Notes: generated from the letters alone by a model not told the origin. Positions 35,339 to 44,066 are shown, counted from the first letter of the stretch. The stretch is 64,000 bases of DNA from Sphingopyxis terrae subsp. terrae NBRC 15098 (GCF_001598815.1 NZ_BCZQ01000019.1:1-64000), one strand, 5' to 3'. A program made the numbers and translations.

Positions 35339-36981
35339 TGGCACCCCTCGGCCTTCGGAGGCAGCGACGGCGCGATGATGCCGACGTTCCAGTTCCACGC
35401 TATATCGCCTGCCGCGCGGCGGCGGCAGACCACCGCCTCGTGCAGCGCCGCGGTGCCGGGGAAGAGATTGTGGCCAGCGCGCGGTGTGTCCGCGAAATGC
35501 AGAAAGCCGCGATCGTCGGCATAGTCGGGCCAGTCCGGCCAACCCTTGGCCTGCGGCTTGCCCGTCGCGGCAAAGCTCGCCCAATAATCGCCCATTGCTT
35601 CGCTGAGCTTGCGCTCGGCCAGCGTGTCGGGAATTTTCGGCCACAACGGCGGTGTCCGCGACGCGGTGCCGAATACATAGGGCAGTTCGGACGCGTGAAA
35701 GGCGTGGAGATTCCACTCCTGGGTCGCGGGATAGCCATGATCGAAGAGATAGAAATAGGCGCCCTTGCCCGCCGCCGCCTGGTCTGAAACCAGCCGCTCG
35801 GCGGTCCAGCCGTACATCGCATCGCGCGTCGCCGCGAGCATGCTTTCGTCGATGTTCTTGGCCGGATAGCGCGCGAGGAACATGTCGGCGAACTCGCCAT
35901 AGCCAGCGCGAACCGCGGCCTCATAAGCAGCCGCATCGGCCGGCGGCTTCGGCAAGAGAAAGCGCAGCGACCGGATTTCGCCGCTGTTGAAACCCGCCAA
36001 TATCGGCACCGGCGCCTGTTCGCCGCGATCGAAGCTGTCGACGAGCTGGCGCGGCACGGTCTTGCCGTCGATCGCCGGAAAGGGGAAATAGCCCGTCGTC
36101 GGCACCTTGTCGGCGATCGTCTCGGCGGGCAGCGCCCGCAGCGCCGCAAGGTCGGTCGCCCCAAGCTTGGCGGCCAGATCACTCCCCTGCTCTTCGGCCG
36201 GAACCATGCCGTTGACCCGGTCGCGCAGTGCGGGTGCCGACACCATATAGGCGCTCTGTGCCACCGCCTTGGCGAACAGGCCGCGCGCAGCGGGTGCCGT
36301 CATCAGATACATCACGCTGAGCGCACCGGCCGATTCGCCCGCGACGGTGACATTTGCCGCATTGCCCCCGAAGGCGCCGATGTTGCGTTTCACCCATTGC
36401 AGCGCGGCGATCTGGTCGAGCAGGCCGTAATTGCCCGACACATGATCGGAGGCCTCGGCGCTGAGCGCCGGGTGCGCGAAATAGCCGAACATGCCGAGCC
36501 GATAGTTGATCGTCACCACGACAATCCCGCGCCGCGCCAGCGCGCTGCCGTCATAAAGCGGTTCGGCGCCCGATCCCGACATCAGCGATCCGCCGTGTAT
36601 CCACACGAACACCGGGGCATTTTTCGCATTTTCGGGCGCCCAGACGTTGAGCGACAGGCAATCCTCGCTCATCGCGGGCAAGCTTCCCGCATAGATATTC
36701 CCGGCGCGCGGCTTGGGCTGCATGCACGCGGCACCAAACTGACTCGCGTCGCGCACCCCGTCCCAGTCCGCCGCCGCCGCCGGGGGACGCCAGCGGCGCT
36801 CCCCGACGGGGGCCTGGGCATAGGGAATGCCCCGGAATATGCGGACGTCGCGTTCCGCAACGCCGCGCACGCTACCCGCGGGGGCCGCGACCACCGGATC
36901 GGCATCCGCCGCCGCCGCCGCCGCGATCGGGGCCGGGAGAAGAAGCGAGAGCGCGAGCGCGCAGATCCGCAAGCGGGGCAT
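35335..36981 (-). CDS. Secreted type-B carboxylesterase (paralogue of 25910-27514)
   Basis: The 548-residue esterase begins with a cleavable signal (residues 1-25) and has IFRGIPYAQAPVGERRW, HGG in VFVWIHGGSLM, the nucleophile in AGESAGALSV (about 217), FNSGEIRSLRF and the catalytic His in FHASELPYVFG. It is close to the esterase 8 kb away, so a duplication within the regulon is likely. It lies 23 bp downstream of the TonB receptor, an arrangement in which the outer-membrane receptor imports an ester cleaved in the periplasm. Confidence 0.88.
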   Translation of the reverse strand: MPRLRICALALSLLLPAPIAAAAAADADPVVAAPAGSVRGVAERDVRIFRGIPYAQAPVGERRWRPPAAAADWDGVRDASQFGAACMQPKPRAGNIYAGSLPAMSEDCLSLNVWAPENAKNAPVFVWIHGGSLMSGSGAEPLYDGSALARRGIVVVTINYRLGMFGYFAHPALSAEASDHVSGNYGLLDQIAALQWVKRNIGAFGGNAANVTVAGESAGALSVMYLMTAPAARGLFAKAVAQSAYMVSAPALRDRVNGMVPAEEQGSDLAAKLGATDLAALRALPAETIADKVPTTGYFPFPAIDGKTVPRQLVDSFDRGEQAPVPILAGFNSGEIRSLRFLLPKPPADAAAYEAAVRAGYGEFADMFLARYPAKNIDESMLAATRDAMYGWTAERLVSDQAAAGKGAYFYLFDHGYPATQEWNLHAFHASELPYVFGTASRTPPLWPKIPDTLAERKLSEAMGDYWASFAATGKPQAKGWPDWPDYADDRGFLHFADTPRAGHNLFPGTAALHEAVVCRRRAAGDIAWNWNVGIIAPSLPPKAEGCQ

Positions 36982-37004
36982 GATGTCTCTCCTTCTCGGG
37001 CCGA

Positions 37005-39305
37005 TCAGAAGCGATAGTCCGCGCGAACGCCGACGGTGCGCGGGCGCATCCGGGCGTAGCGACCGTCGAGGAAGGCTTCGGGGTGGACGTAGGTGATCGA
37101 ACTGTCGTTGAAGAGATTTTCGACATAGGCGGTCAGCCCGAGCGCGCCGAGCTTGACCCCCGCGTAAAGGTTCACGTTGGTCCAGGCCTCGGTATAATCG
37201 AAGGTCGGGCTGACCACATTGGGCTTGCCCGGCACGTTGGGGAACTGGTTGGGGAATGACCCCGCATGCGACACGTTCACCGCGCCGAAGCCGCTGTTGC
37301 TGCCGGCCATCCGGAAATCATAGCGCAGCGTTGCCGAACCCTGAAAATGGGGCGAGGCCAGCCGGGTGCCGACCTCGGCGCCCGAAATCGCCGCCTCGAC
37401 CGCCGTCAGCTTGGTCACCTTCGCCTCGTTGAACGATCCGTTGACCGCGAGGCTGAGGCCTTGGATGGGCCGCGCCATGATCTCGAACTCCAGGCCATAG
37501 CTTTCGGCGCCGCCGATATTGGTCGCGAACTGGATCGAATCCGACACGCGGTTCGCCTGAACCTGAATATTCTTCCAGTCGATATAATATGCGGCGATAT
37601 TGGCGGTCAGGTCGCCGCCGAGCCACCGGCCCTTCAGCCCGGCCTCATAGTTGGTCACGCTGTCCGAACGGGCGCCGCTGGGGATGACGATATCATTGGG
37701 ATCGATCGTGCTCACCAGCCCGGCGCGCGCATTGACCACCGGGGTACGAAAGCCGGTCGATACCGTGACATAGGTCGTCAGATCCTCGCTCGGCTTCCAC
37801 GACGCGCTCGCCTTCCACGACAGGCGGTCGTCCGAAACCTTCAGCCCCTCGGCATAGGGGATCGAGGTGATCGCGAGCGGCGGCACATAAAAGCCGCACG
37901 CCGCCGGGAAGGACAGGCAATAGGCGATGGTCAGGTAATTGCTGTTGTAGCCGCCGCCGCGGGTGAAGCTTTGCACCTGCGTATTACCGTAGCGCAGCCC
38001 GCCGGTGATCCAGAATTTGTCGCTGAACTTGTAGGTCAGCTCTCCGAAGCCCGCGACCTCGCTCTGGTCGGTATAGCTGTTGAAGCGCTGATAATATTCG
38101 TCGGGCAGCCCGACGATATTCTTCGCCGCCAGATATTCGGGGCTCGACCGATAGGCGAAATCGACGCTCCGGCGCTTGTCATAATAGAAGAAGCCCGCAA
38201 CCCACTGGAACGGCCCGTCGCCACGCGAGACGAGCCGCGTTTCCTGAACGAACAGATCGTCATAGCCATAGGCGTCGAGCGCGAAGGGAAAAGCCTGCGC
38301 ATAGGTGCCGGCCAGGTCGACATAGAAGGACGCATCATAGGTCGACAGCGTCGTCGAACTGATCAGCTCGGCGAAATCGAACTCGTAATTGACCGTGAGA
38401 TTATAGTTGGTGAGCTTGCCCTGAAACAGGTCGGGCCGGTCCGAATTGCGCACGAACTTGCCAAGCGTCGGATTGATCAGGCCCGAATCGGCGGGCTTGC
38501 TGTTCTCATAGGAAATGAGCAGCTTTACCTTCATCCGGTCGCTGGGCCGCATCAGCAGGATCGCGCGGCCGCCATAGGCTTCAAGGCTGTTCGAATCCTT
38601 GATCCCGGTGCCGATATTGTCGACCCAGCCGTCTTCGTTGCGATAATAGCCGGTGATGCGAAGACCCATTTCGTCCTGCATGATCGGCACGTTGACCATC
38701 GCATTATAGCGCTGGCGCAGCGAACTCGATCCCGTCAGCCCCAGATCGACGCTCGCCGATGCGGCAAACGCATTGAGGTCGGGGCTCTTGGTGATGATCC
38801 GCATCGCACCCGCGAGCGAGTTCGATCCGAACAGCGTCCCCTGCGGCCCGCGCAGAAACTCGACGCGCTCGACATCGTAGAGATTGGGATCGAGGATGGT
38901 CGAATTGCCGTTCGCCGAGATCGGCAGTTCGTCGACATAGATGGCAACCGCACTCTGCAGCCCCGCCGAATAGCCGTTGGTGTTGATGCCGCGAGCAGTG
39001 AAATTGTTGAAATTCTGCGTCGGCCGGTTGACGACGATGCCGGGCGTGTTCTGCGCAATGCCTTCATAGCCGACGATACCCAGATCATCGAGCTCGCGCT
39101 GGCCGAACGCCGTGACGCTGAGCGGCACGTCTTGCAGCCGTTCGCTACGGCGCGTCGCGGTGACGATGATATCTTCGCTGGGCCGCGCGCCGTCCCGTGC
39201 CGCCTCGTCGGCGGGCGGCGGCGCGTCGGACGACTGGGCCTGGGCAGCAACGGGTAGCGCAAACAGGGCGACCGCCGAAGCGGACACGAGCAACGGTGCC
39301 TTCAT
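37005..39305 (-). CDS. TonB-dependent outer-membrane receptor
   Basis: The 766-residue receptor has a signal peptide (cleavage near AAQAQ, residue 23), a TonB box region EDIIVTATRRSERLQDVP, a plug with VEFLRGPQGTLFGSNSLAG and a barrel ending VRADYRF. A GGAGGGAGAGG ribosome site precedes the ATG. It is the first gene of the operon TonB-esterase-CoA ligase-TetR. Operator copy 3 lies 84 bp upstream. It is clearly different from the receptors at 23273 and 51051. Ligand unknown; an esterified compound is suggested by its neighbours. Confidence 0.9.
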   Translation of the reverse strand: MKAPLLVSASAVALFALPVAAQAQSSDAPPPADEAARDGARPSEDIIVTATRRSERLQDVPLSVTAFGQRELDDLGIVGYEGIAQNTPGIVVNRPTQNFNNFTARGINTNGYSAGLQSAVAIYVDELPISANGNSTILDPNLYDVERVEFLRGPQGTLFGSNSLAGAMRIITKSPDLNAFAASASVDLGLTGSSSLRQRYNAMVNVPIMQDEMGLRITGYYRNEDGWVDNIGTGIKDSNSLEAYGGRAILLMRPSDRMKVKLLISYENSKPADSGLINPTLGKFVRNSDRPDLFQGKLTNYNLTVNYEFDFAELISSTTLSTYDASFYVDLAGTYAQAFPFALDAYGYDDLFVQETRLVSRGDGPFQWVAGFFYYDKRRSVDFAYRSSPEYLAAKNIVGLPDEYYQRFNSYTDQSEVAGFGELTYKFSDKFWITGGLRYGNTQVQSFTRGGGYNSNYLTIAYCLSFPAACGFYVPPLAITSIPYAEGLKVSDDRLSWKASASWKPSEDLTTYVTVSTGFRTPVVNARAGLVSTIDPNDIVIPSGARSDSVTNYEAGLKGRWLGGDLTANIAAYYIDWKNIQVQANRVSDSIQFATNIGGAESYGLEFEIMARPIQGLSLAVNGSFNEAKVTKLTAVEAAISGAEVGTRLASPHFQGSATLRYDFRMAGSNSGFGAVNVSHAGSFPNQFPNVPGKPNVVSPTFDYTEAWTNVNLYAGVKLGALGLTAYVENLFNDSSITYVHPEAFLDGRYARMRPRTVGVRADYRF

Positions 39306-39388
39306 GAAACCTCTCCCTCCTGGACGGCCTTATCGAAGCCGTCTCTGCCGCGGATTTATGACCGCGGCCCCCTGCGATGTCAACACTC

Positions 39389-39406
39389 ACTCACATGTGC
39401 GTGAAT
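39389..39406. promoter_or_regulatory. TetR-type operator copy 3
   Basis: ACTCACATGTGCGTGAAT is the least symmetric of the three copies (one arm reads GTGCG) but keeps the CTCAC-N2-GTG core and the GTGAAT tail. It lies upstream of the TonB-esterase-ligase-TetR operon and would give autoregulation. Confidence 0.65.
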
Positions 39407-39495
39407 AAATGAAATGCCGCAAGGGTGAAGCGGGCGAGCGCCGTTGCGATGCCTGGATATCTCGAACGGGGTGGGAAGCTGCCGCCCTCCATTTT

Positions 39496-39523
39496 CGTCA
39501 TCCCGGCGAAGGCCGGGATGACG
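39496..39523. repeat. REP-like hairpin (CGTCATCCCGGC family)
   Basis: CGTCATCCCGGC and GCCGGGATGACG pair perfectly around a GAAG loop. It shares the GTCATCCC end with the repeats at 56646 and 61889, a common interspersed repeat in sphingomonads. The rest of the 39306-39630 intergenic stretch holds only the receptor promoter and operator. Confidence 0.75.
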
Positions 39524-39630
39524 ATGGAAGAAAGGTCGGCCGATGGCCGCAATCGGCCGTTTCCAGTCGGAACGAAAATGTCGTAGCCGACCGCGAGCGG
39601 CAATGTCGCACCATAAAGAGCAACGGAAAA

Positions 39631-39707
39631 TGGTGCGCCCGGCAGGATTCGAACCTGCGACCACCCGCTTAGAAGGCGGGTGCTCTATCCAGCTGAGCTA
39701 CGGGCGC
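39631..39707 (-). tRNA. tRNA-Arg (anticodon TCT)
   Basis: Read on the minus strand the sequence folds as a standard tRNA: 7-bp acceptor (GCGCCCG with CGGGCGC), D arm TAGCTCAGCTGGATAGAGCA, anticodon stem CCCGC-CTTCTAA-GCGGG with anticodon TCT, and T arm GGTTCGAATCC. The discriminator is A at 39634 and the CCA end is encoded at 39631-39633. TCT reads AGA (and AGG by wobble) arginine codons, which are rare in this GC-rich genome. Confidence 0.97.
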
Positions 39708-39779
39708 GTGCACCAAGGCTGTGGATCGCGCGAATAGCGTGGTTTGCGGGGGCTGCAAAGCGGGTTAAGCAATGCGGCG

Positions 39780-40526
39780 ATGACCGAGTCTCCGCCGCCC
39801 GCCCATCCCGTGCACGTCCGCGCCGCCAGCGTGCACCAGTTCCGCTATTATGATCTGATGATGGCGGCGTTCGTCGCGATCCTGTTGCTCAGCAACATCA
39901 TCGGGGCATCGAAGCCGAGTTATGTCACCCTGCCGTGGGGCACCGAATGGGCGTTCGGCGCGGGCGTGCTCTTCTTTCCGATCAGCTATATCATCGGCGA
40001 CGTGCTGACCGAGGTTTATGGCTATGCGCGCGCGCGGCGGGTGATCTGGACCGGGTTCGCCGCGCTCGTCTTCATGGCGTTCATGGCGTGGGTCGTCGTC
40101 GCGCTGCCGCCGGCGCGCGACTGGCCGGGGCAAGCGGCCTATGAGTTCGTGTTCGGCAACAGCTGGCGCATCGTCATCGCTTCGATGACCGCCTTCTGGG
40201 TCGGCGAATTCGCCAACAGCTATGTCCTCGCGCGCATGAAGCTGTGGACCGAGGGCCGGCATCTGTGGATGCGCACCATCGGTTCGACGATCGTCGGCCA
40301 GGGGCTGGACAGCCTGATCTTCTACCCGCTCGCCTTTTACGGGCTCGCCGGCTGGCCGCCCGAGCAGCTTTATCAGGTCGTGCTGTCGCAATGGTTCATC
40401 AAGACCGCCTGGGAGGCGGCGCTGACCCCCGTCACCTATCTGGTGGTCGGCACGCTCAAGCGCCGCGAGGGCGTCGACGTCTTTGACGAGGGGACCGATT
40501 TCACCCCCTTCCGCGCCAAGGTCTGA
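39780..40526 (+). CDS. yhhQ: YhhQ-family queuosine precursor transporter (VUT family)
   Basis: The 248-residue integral membrane protein has about six TM segments. Family marks are LLLSNIIGASKP, FPISYIIGDVLTEVYGYARAR and GEFANSYVLARMK followed by RTIGSTIVGQGLDSLIF. YhhQ imports 7-cyano-7-deazaguanine for queuosine tRNA modification. The ATG at 39780 begins MTESPPPAHPV. It starts 73 bp after the divergently read tRNA-Arg. Assignment to the family is clear; substrate rests on family knowledge. Confidence 0.87.
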   Translation: MTESPPPAHPVHVRAASVHQFRYYDLMMAAFVAILLLSNIIGASKPSYVTLPWGTEWAFGAGVLFFPISYIIGDVLTEVYGYARARRVIWTGFAALVFMAFMAWVVVALPPARDWPGQAAYEFVFGNSWRIVIASMTAFWVGEFANSYVLARMKLWTEGRHLWMRTIGSTIVGQGLDSLIFYPLAFYGLAGWPPEQLYQVVLSQWFIKTAWEAALTPVTYLVVGTLKRREGVDVFDEGTDFTPFRAKV

Positions 40527-40531
40527 TCCGC

Positions 40532-40921
40532 GTGACGCTGACCCTGCTCGCCGCGCTGTTCGAGGAGCGCAAGCTGTCGATCGTCTCCTCGGTCGGGCTC
40601 GGCAAGGATGCGCTGCATATCTATTTCGGGCTGGCGCTGTTTCTGGCGGTGCGGCTGGTCTGGCGGCGGCGCGGTGGCGGACTGATCGCCTGGGGCGCGG
40701 TACTTGTCATGGCGTGCGGCGGCGAATGGCTCGACCTTCAGGCCGAGATCGGCCGCTCGGCGATCCAGCCCGACGCGGCGCACTGGCACGATATCTGGAA
40801 CACGATGTTCTGGCCGACGATGCTGCTGATCGTCGGCCGCTGGCTGGAGCCGCGCGCCGACGCGCCAGCGCAAGCGGTCATATCAGGCGAGAACGCCGAG
40901 CGCGGCTTCGAACAGGCGTAG
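40532..40921 (+). CDS. Small membrane protein of unknown function
   Basis: The frame starts at GTG 40532, five bases after the yhhQ stop, and encodes 129 residues. Three hydrophobic segments are visible (about 28-42, 51-65 and 92-103), with [17 protein letters not shown], a conserved-looking [12 protein letters not shown] and [16 protein letters not shown] do not recognise a family. The 3' end overlaps the convergent purQ gene by 39 bp. Close spacing suggests cotranscription with yhhQ. Confidence 0.6.
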   Translation: MTLTLLAALFEERKLSIVSSVGLGKDALHIYFGLALFLAVRLVWRRRGGGLIAWGAVLVMACGGEWLDLQAEIGRSAIQPDAAHWHDIWNTMFWPTMLLIVGRWLEPRADAPAQAVISGENAERGFEQA

Positions 40922-41548
40922 CCCGTCGGTGCCGCCGTGCGCGCGGTCGATCGCGCGTTCGGGGTGCGGCATCATGCCGAGCACATTGCCCGCATCGTTG
41001 AGCACGCCGGCGATGGCGCGCGCCGAACCGTTGACGCTGTCGGCATAGCGAAAAGCCACGCGCCCCTCGCCCTCGATCCGGTCGAGCGTATCGGCGTCGG
41101 CGAAATAATTGCCGTCATGATGGGCGACCGGAATATGGATCGTCTCGTCCGCGCGATAGGCGGCGGTGAACAGCGACTGGCTGTTCGCGACCGTCAGCGG
41201 GACCGTGCGGCAGACGAAATTGAGGCCCGCGTTGCGCATCAGCGCGCCGGGCAGCAACTGTGCCTCGGTCAGCACCTGAAAGCCGTTGCACACGCCCAGC
41301 ACCGGCACGCCGCGCGCCGCGGCGTCGGCGACGGCGCGCAGGATCGGCGACCGCGCCGCCATCGCGCCCGAACGCAGATAATCGCCATAGGAAAAGCCGC
41401 CAGGCAGCGCGATGAAATCGGTGCCGTCCGGAAGCGCCGTCTCGCGGTGCCAAACCATCGCGGGCTTGACGCCGGTCACGGTTTCGAGCGCGACGGCCAT
41501 GTCGCGATCGCAGTTGGAGCCGGGAAAGACGATGACGGCGGTCTTCAT
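40883..41548 (-). CDS. purQ: Phosphoribosylformylglycinamidine synthase, glutaminase subunit
   Basis: The 221-residue class I glutamine amidotransferase supplies ammonia for step four of purine synthesis. The nucleophile Cys is in GVCNGFQVL (about residue 86), [11 protein letters not shown] is the oxyanion strand, and the His-Pro-Glu of the triad is in [10 protein letters not shown] near the C-terminus. The ATG at 41548 begins [16 protein letters not shown]. It lies 22 bp after purS on the same strand, the usual purS-purQ order. purL is not in the window. Confidence 0.95.
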   Translation of the reverse strand: MKTAVIVFPGSNCDRDMAVALETVTGVKPAMVWHRETALPDGTDFIALPGGFSYGDYLRSGAMAARSPILRAVADAAARGVPVLGVCNGFQVLTEAQLLPGALMRNAGLNFVCRTVPLTVANSQSLFTAAYRADETIHIPVAHHDGNYFADADTLDRIEGEGRVAFRYADSVNGSARAIAGVLNDAGNVLGMMPHPERAIDRAHGGTDGLRLFEAALGVLA

Positions 41549-41570
41549 GAGCAAGGCTCCTTCGCGGCGG

Positions 41571-41801
41571 TCAGGCGCGTTCGATGCGGTAGTTTTCGAT
41601 CACCGTGTTGGCGAGCAGCTTTGCGCACATCGCGTCGAGATCGGCATCGCTGGTGCCGTCGGCGACGTCGAGTTCGATGAAGCGTCCGGCGCGCACATCG
41701 GCCACGCCGCCGAAGCCCAGCCCTTCGAGCGCATGATGGATCGCCTTGCCCTGCGGGTCGAGCACCCCGGGCTTGAGCGTCACATAGACATTCACTTTCA
41801 T
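41571..41801 (-). CDS. purS: Phosphoribosylformylglycinamidine synthase, PurS subunit
   Basis: The 76-residue protein begins [20 protein letters not shown] and contains [11 protein letters not shown], both characteristic of PurS, the small structural subunit of the PurSLQ complex that couples PurQ to PurL. Length is typical. It is the first gene of a leftward purS-purQ pair. Confidence 0.95.
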   Translation of the reverse strand: MKVNVYVTLKPGVLDPQGKAIHHALEGLGFGGVADVRAGRFIELDVADGTSDADLDAMCAKLLANTVIENYRIERA

Positions 41802-41922
41802 GGGCGCGTACCTTCATGTTTCGGCCGGGCGGGTTTCGGGCCGGGGAGGATGGGCGCGCCTATGCCCGCGAATCGCCGCGCGGGCAAGGGGCCAGCGCGG
41901 CAAATCGGCCGCACCAGCGAAA

Positions 41923-41962
41923 TGCGAACCGCTCGCAACTTTCCTGTTGCGAATCCCTCGCA
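41923..41962. promoter_or_regulatory. Tandem TGCGA-N5-TCGCA boxes upstream of bfd (Fur/Irr-like)
   Basis: TGCGA-ACCGC-TCGCA (41923-41937) and TGCGA-ATCCC-TCGCA (41948-41962) have the same arms and spacer and lie 25 bp apart, upstream of the bfd ATG at 42000. The second extends to TTGCGAATCCCTCGCAC, resembling Fur-type boxes with TTGCGAAT left halves. Iron control of bfd-bfr is a common arrangement, so a Fur or Irr site is plausible. Confidence 0.6.
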
Positions 41963-41999
41963 CTATCCCTAGATCAGCCCTGTTGAGAAGGATTCGCAC

Positions 42000-42173
42000 A
42001 TGGTCGTCTGTGTCTGCAACGCAATAAGGGAACGCGATTTGCGCGACGTCGCAAAGGACGGGCAGTTGCGCTGCGCCAAGGCCGCCTATGCGCAATTGGG
42101 TCGCAAACCCAAATGCGGCCAATGCCTGCCTTTCGCTCGCAATATCATCAGCGACATTACGGCGACCGCCTGA
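42000..42173 (+). CDS. bfd: Bacterioferritin-associated ferredoxin
   Basis: This 57-residue protein, MVVCVCNAIRERDLRDVAKD to the stop at 42173, has the Bfd [2Fe-2S] ligands Cys4-x-Cys6 and Cys39-x-x-Cys42 (KCGQC). Bfd binds bacterioferritin and reduces stored Fe(III) to release iron. It precedes bfr by 99 bp on the same strand and carries the tandem boxes in its promoter. The ATG follows GAGAAGGATTCGCAC. Confidence 0.93.
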   Translation: MVVCVCNAIRERDLRDVAKDGQLRCAKAAYAQLGRKPKCGQCLPFARNIISDITATA

Positions 42174-42272
42174 ATTTTTCCAAGATTTCCGCCACTTTTC
42201 GGCTTGGCCTGAACGGGTCCGGGCGCCTATAATCCTGTCTTCTTACCCCACCCGACAAGGACAGGACGGACA

Positions 42273-42755
42273 ATGAAGGGCGACCCCAAGGTCATCGATT
42301 TTCTCAACGAAGCGCTCAAGAACGAGCTGACGGCGATCAACCAATATTGGCTGCACTATCGCATGCTCGACAATTGGGGCGTTGCGCGCCTTGCGCATTT
42401 CGAGCGCGAGGAATCGATCGACGAGATGAAGCACGCCGACAAGCTGGCCGACCGCATCCTGTTTCTGGGCGGCCTGCCCAATTTCCAGCTGCTCGGACGG
42501 CTGCGCGTCGGCGAAACGGTCGAGGAGATCCTCAAGGCCGACCTCGCGCTCGAGGAAGAAGCGATCCCGCTGCTCAAGGACGCGATCGCGCATAGCGAAA
42601 GCGTGCGCGACTATGTCAGCCGCGATCTGTTCGCCGACATTCTGGAAAGCGAAGAGCATCATGTCGACGAGCTGGAGAAGCAGTTCGAGATGATCGAGCG
42701 CATGGGAATGGAAAATTACGTCCAGCTCCAGTCGAAGCCCGCCGGCGACGACTGA
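42273..42755 (+). CDS. bfr: Bacterioferritin
   Basis: The 160-residue four-helix protein stores iron in a 24-mer shell. Ferroxidase ligands are visible: Glu18, Glu51 and His54 (IDEMKHADK), with further Glu and His in SEEHHVDE near residue 127-130. The haem-binding Met52 is present, so this is a haem-type Bfr. The ATG at 42273 is preceded by AGGACAGGACGG. A hairpin terminator follows the stop. Confidence 0.96.
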   Translation: MKGDPKVIDFLNEALKNELTAINQYWLHYRMLDNWGVARLAHFEREESIDEMKHADKLADRILFLGGLPNFQLLGRLRVGETVEEILKADLALEEEAIPLLKDAIAHSESVRDYVSRDLFADILESEEHHVDELEKQFEMIERMGMENYVQLQSKPAGDD

Positions 42756-42766
42756 CGCCGGACCGG

Positions 42767-42804
42767 CAAAAATCCACGGATTTTTGGGGGCGCCTGCGGG
42801 CGCC
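42767..42804 (+). terminator. Hairpins downstream of bfr
   Basis: CAAAAATCC and GGATTTTTG (42767-42786) form a tight hairpin. GGCGCC-TGCG-GGCGCC (42789-42804) follows and is succeeded by TCACTTTTCGCTTGTTTTT. The second stem with its T-rich tail is the better rho-independent terminator for bfr. Confidence 0.6.
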
Positions 42805-42919
42805 TCACTTTTCGCTTGTTTTTGCGACTGATTATCAATAGCACTGTTTACGCAGTCCCCTCCTGCCGGCTGCTGCGGCCCTGCGGCAGCCGGCATCTTT
42901 TTCGGAGGAACCGGGCTGC

Positions 42920-43390
42920 ATGCCGATGCGCCGCGGATTTGGGCCATCGATGGGAGGAATGATGGAAGCCAGCACGCTCGTCCGCCGCCTGACCGAACAG
43001 CCGTTCGTACGCGACCTGCCGGTCGATGCGGCGCAGGCGGTCCTCGCGCTGCGCTATTGCGTGCTGTGCCATCGCAGCGAGCGCGACCCGATGCCCGAAC
43101 TCGAACGGCGCTGGGGCAACATCCTCGCGGCGCGCCGCTACCGTCTCGTCGTGGCGGCGATCGGTCATTGCTGGCCCGACCCCTTCGCGGTCGCCCCGCC
43201 CTGCTGCCCGCGAGCCAGCTTCGACGAAGCGTTGCTCGCGGCGCTGGTCGGTGTCGCCGGTCGCGACGACCGCGCGGCGTTCGACTGGCTCAGCGCCGAA
43301 ATGCTGGGCGGCGACGCGCGCGAAATGCTGTTCGTGGCGCTCGGCAATTTCCTCCGCGCCAAGGCGCCGCGCCGCGCGCCGAATGATTAG
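42920..43390 (+). CDS. Conserved-looking cytoplasmic protein of unknown function
   Basis: The 156-residue protein has no signal or membrane segment. Features are a CxxC (YCVLCHRSERDPMPELERRWG), APPCCPRASFDEALL and a helical C-terminal part DWLSAEMLGGDAREMLFVAL. I do not recognise the family. ATG 42920 has GGAGG 11 bases upstream. The in-frame ATGs at 42959 and 42962 follow GGGAGGA very closely and are alternatives. It stands alone between bfr and the accessory island and ends convergently with the VOC gene. Confidence 0.55.
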   Translation: MPMRRGFGPSMGGMMEASTLVRRLTEQPFVRDLPVDAAQAVLALRYCVLCHRSERDPMPELERRWGNILAARRYRLVVAAIGHCWPDPFAVAPPCCPRASFDEALLAALVGVAGRDDRAAFDWLSAEMLGGDAREMLFVALGNFLRAKAPRRAPND

Positions 43391-43406
43391 CGCTCGGGCG
43401 CAAAAT

Positions 43407-43430
43407 GGGCCCGGCGCAGCGGCCGGGCCC
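43407..43430 (-). terminator. GC hairpin after the VOC gene
   Basis: GGGCCCGGC (43407-43415) and GCCGGGCCC (43422-43430) form a 9-bp stem with a 6-base loop. On the minus strand it is followed by ATTTTG. It lies between convergent genes and may serve both. Confidence 0.55.
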
Positions 43431-43453
43431 GAGGAGTGTTTCGCTATTTCGGC

Positions 43454-44047
43454 TTATTCGGCGGGAACCGGCTTGCGTGCGGTGATCATGCCTTCGACCT
43501 TCGTTCCGTCCGCACGGACCGGGTCGTGCGCGACGTCGCTGTCGTCGAACACCTTCGTCCAGGCCGCAAATTCGAGGCACACGCCGTCGGGGTCGAAGAA
43601 ATAGACCGAACGGACGAACACATCGTCGTTCATCTCGTCCGACGATTGCGTCGGCGAATTGTCGTGGTTCAGGATCTTGGTGACCTTGACGCCCTTTTCG
43701 ACGAGGCGGTCGTAATATTCATCGAAGCGCTCGGCGGGCACGTTGATCGCGATATGGTTCATCGATCCGTGCGCCGACATGAAATTGCCCTGCGTCGGCA
43801 GCGCTTCGGGCGCCGAAATTCCCGGCACCGCTTCGGGCGCACCGTCGAACCAGAAGAAGGCCAGGCTGTCGCCGTTGCCGATATCGAAGAAGAAATGCTG
43901 GCCGCGATTGCCCGGCAGGTCGATCGTCTTGGTCAGCGGCATGCCCAGGATGTCGCGGTAGAATTCGACCGTCCTGGCCATGTCCTTGCACACAAGCGCG
44001 AGGTGGTTGACCCCGCAAAATTCGAATTCCTTGTTTGCTTCTGCCAT
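43454..44047 (-). CDS. VOC-superfamily (glyoxalase/ring-cleavage fold) protein
   Basis: The 197-residue protein has two beta-alpha-beta-beta-beta modules. Metal-ligand positions are His in GVNHLALVCKD (residue about 15), His in SMNHIAINVP and Glu in GVCLEFAAWTKV. Members include extradiol dioxygenases, glyoxalase and methylmalonyl epimerases, and the residues do not decide among them. The ATG at 44047 is preferred to that at 44050 because AAGGAG lies seven bases upstream. It is the last gene of a leftward series containing GST, SMP-30 and others. Confidence 0.78.
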   Translation of the reverse strand: MAEANKEFEFCGVNHLALVCKDMARTVEFYRDILGMPLTKTIDLPGNRGQHFFFDIGNGDSLAFFWFDGAPEAVPGISAPEALPTQGNFMSAHGSMNHIAINVPAERFDEYYDRLVEKGVKVTKILNHDNSPTQSSDEMNDDVFVRSVYFFDPDGVCLEFAAWTKVFDDSDVAHDPVRADGTKVEGMITARKPVPAE

Positions 44048-44066
44048 CATCCGTCTCCTTTGCGTC

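Noticed and set aside
39409-39672. Open frame of 87 codons running into the tRNA-Arg
   Set aside because: Overlaps a hairpin repeat and the tRNA; composition is not like its neighbours and there is no ribosome site.
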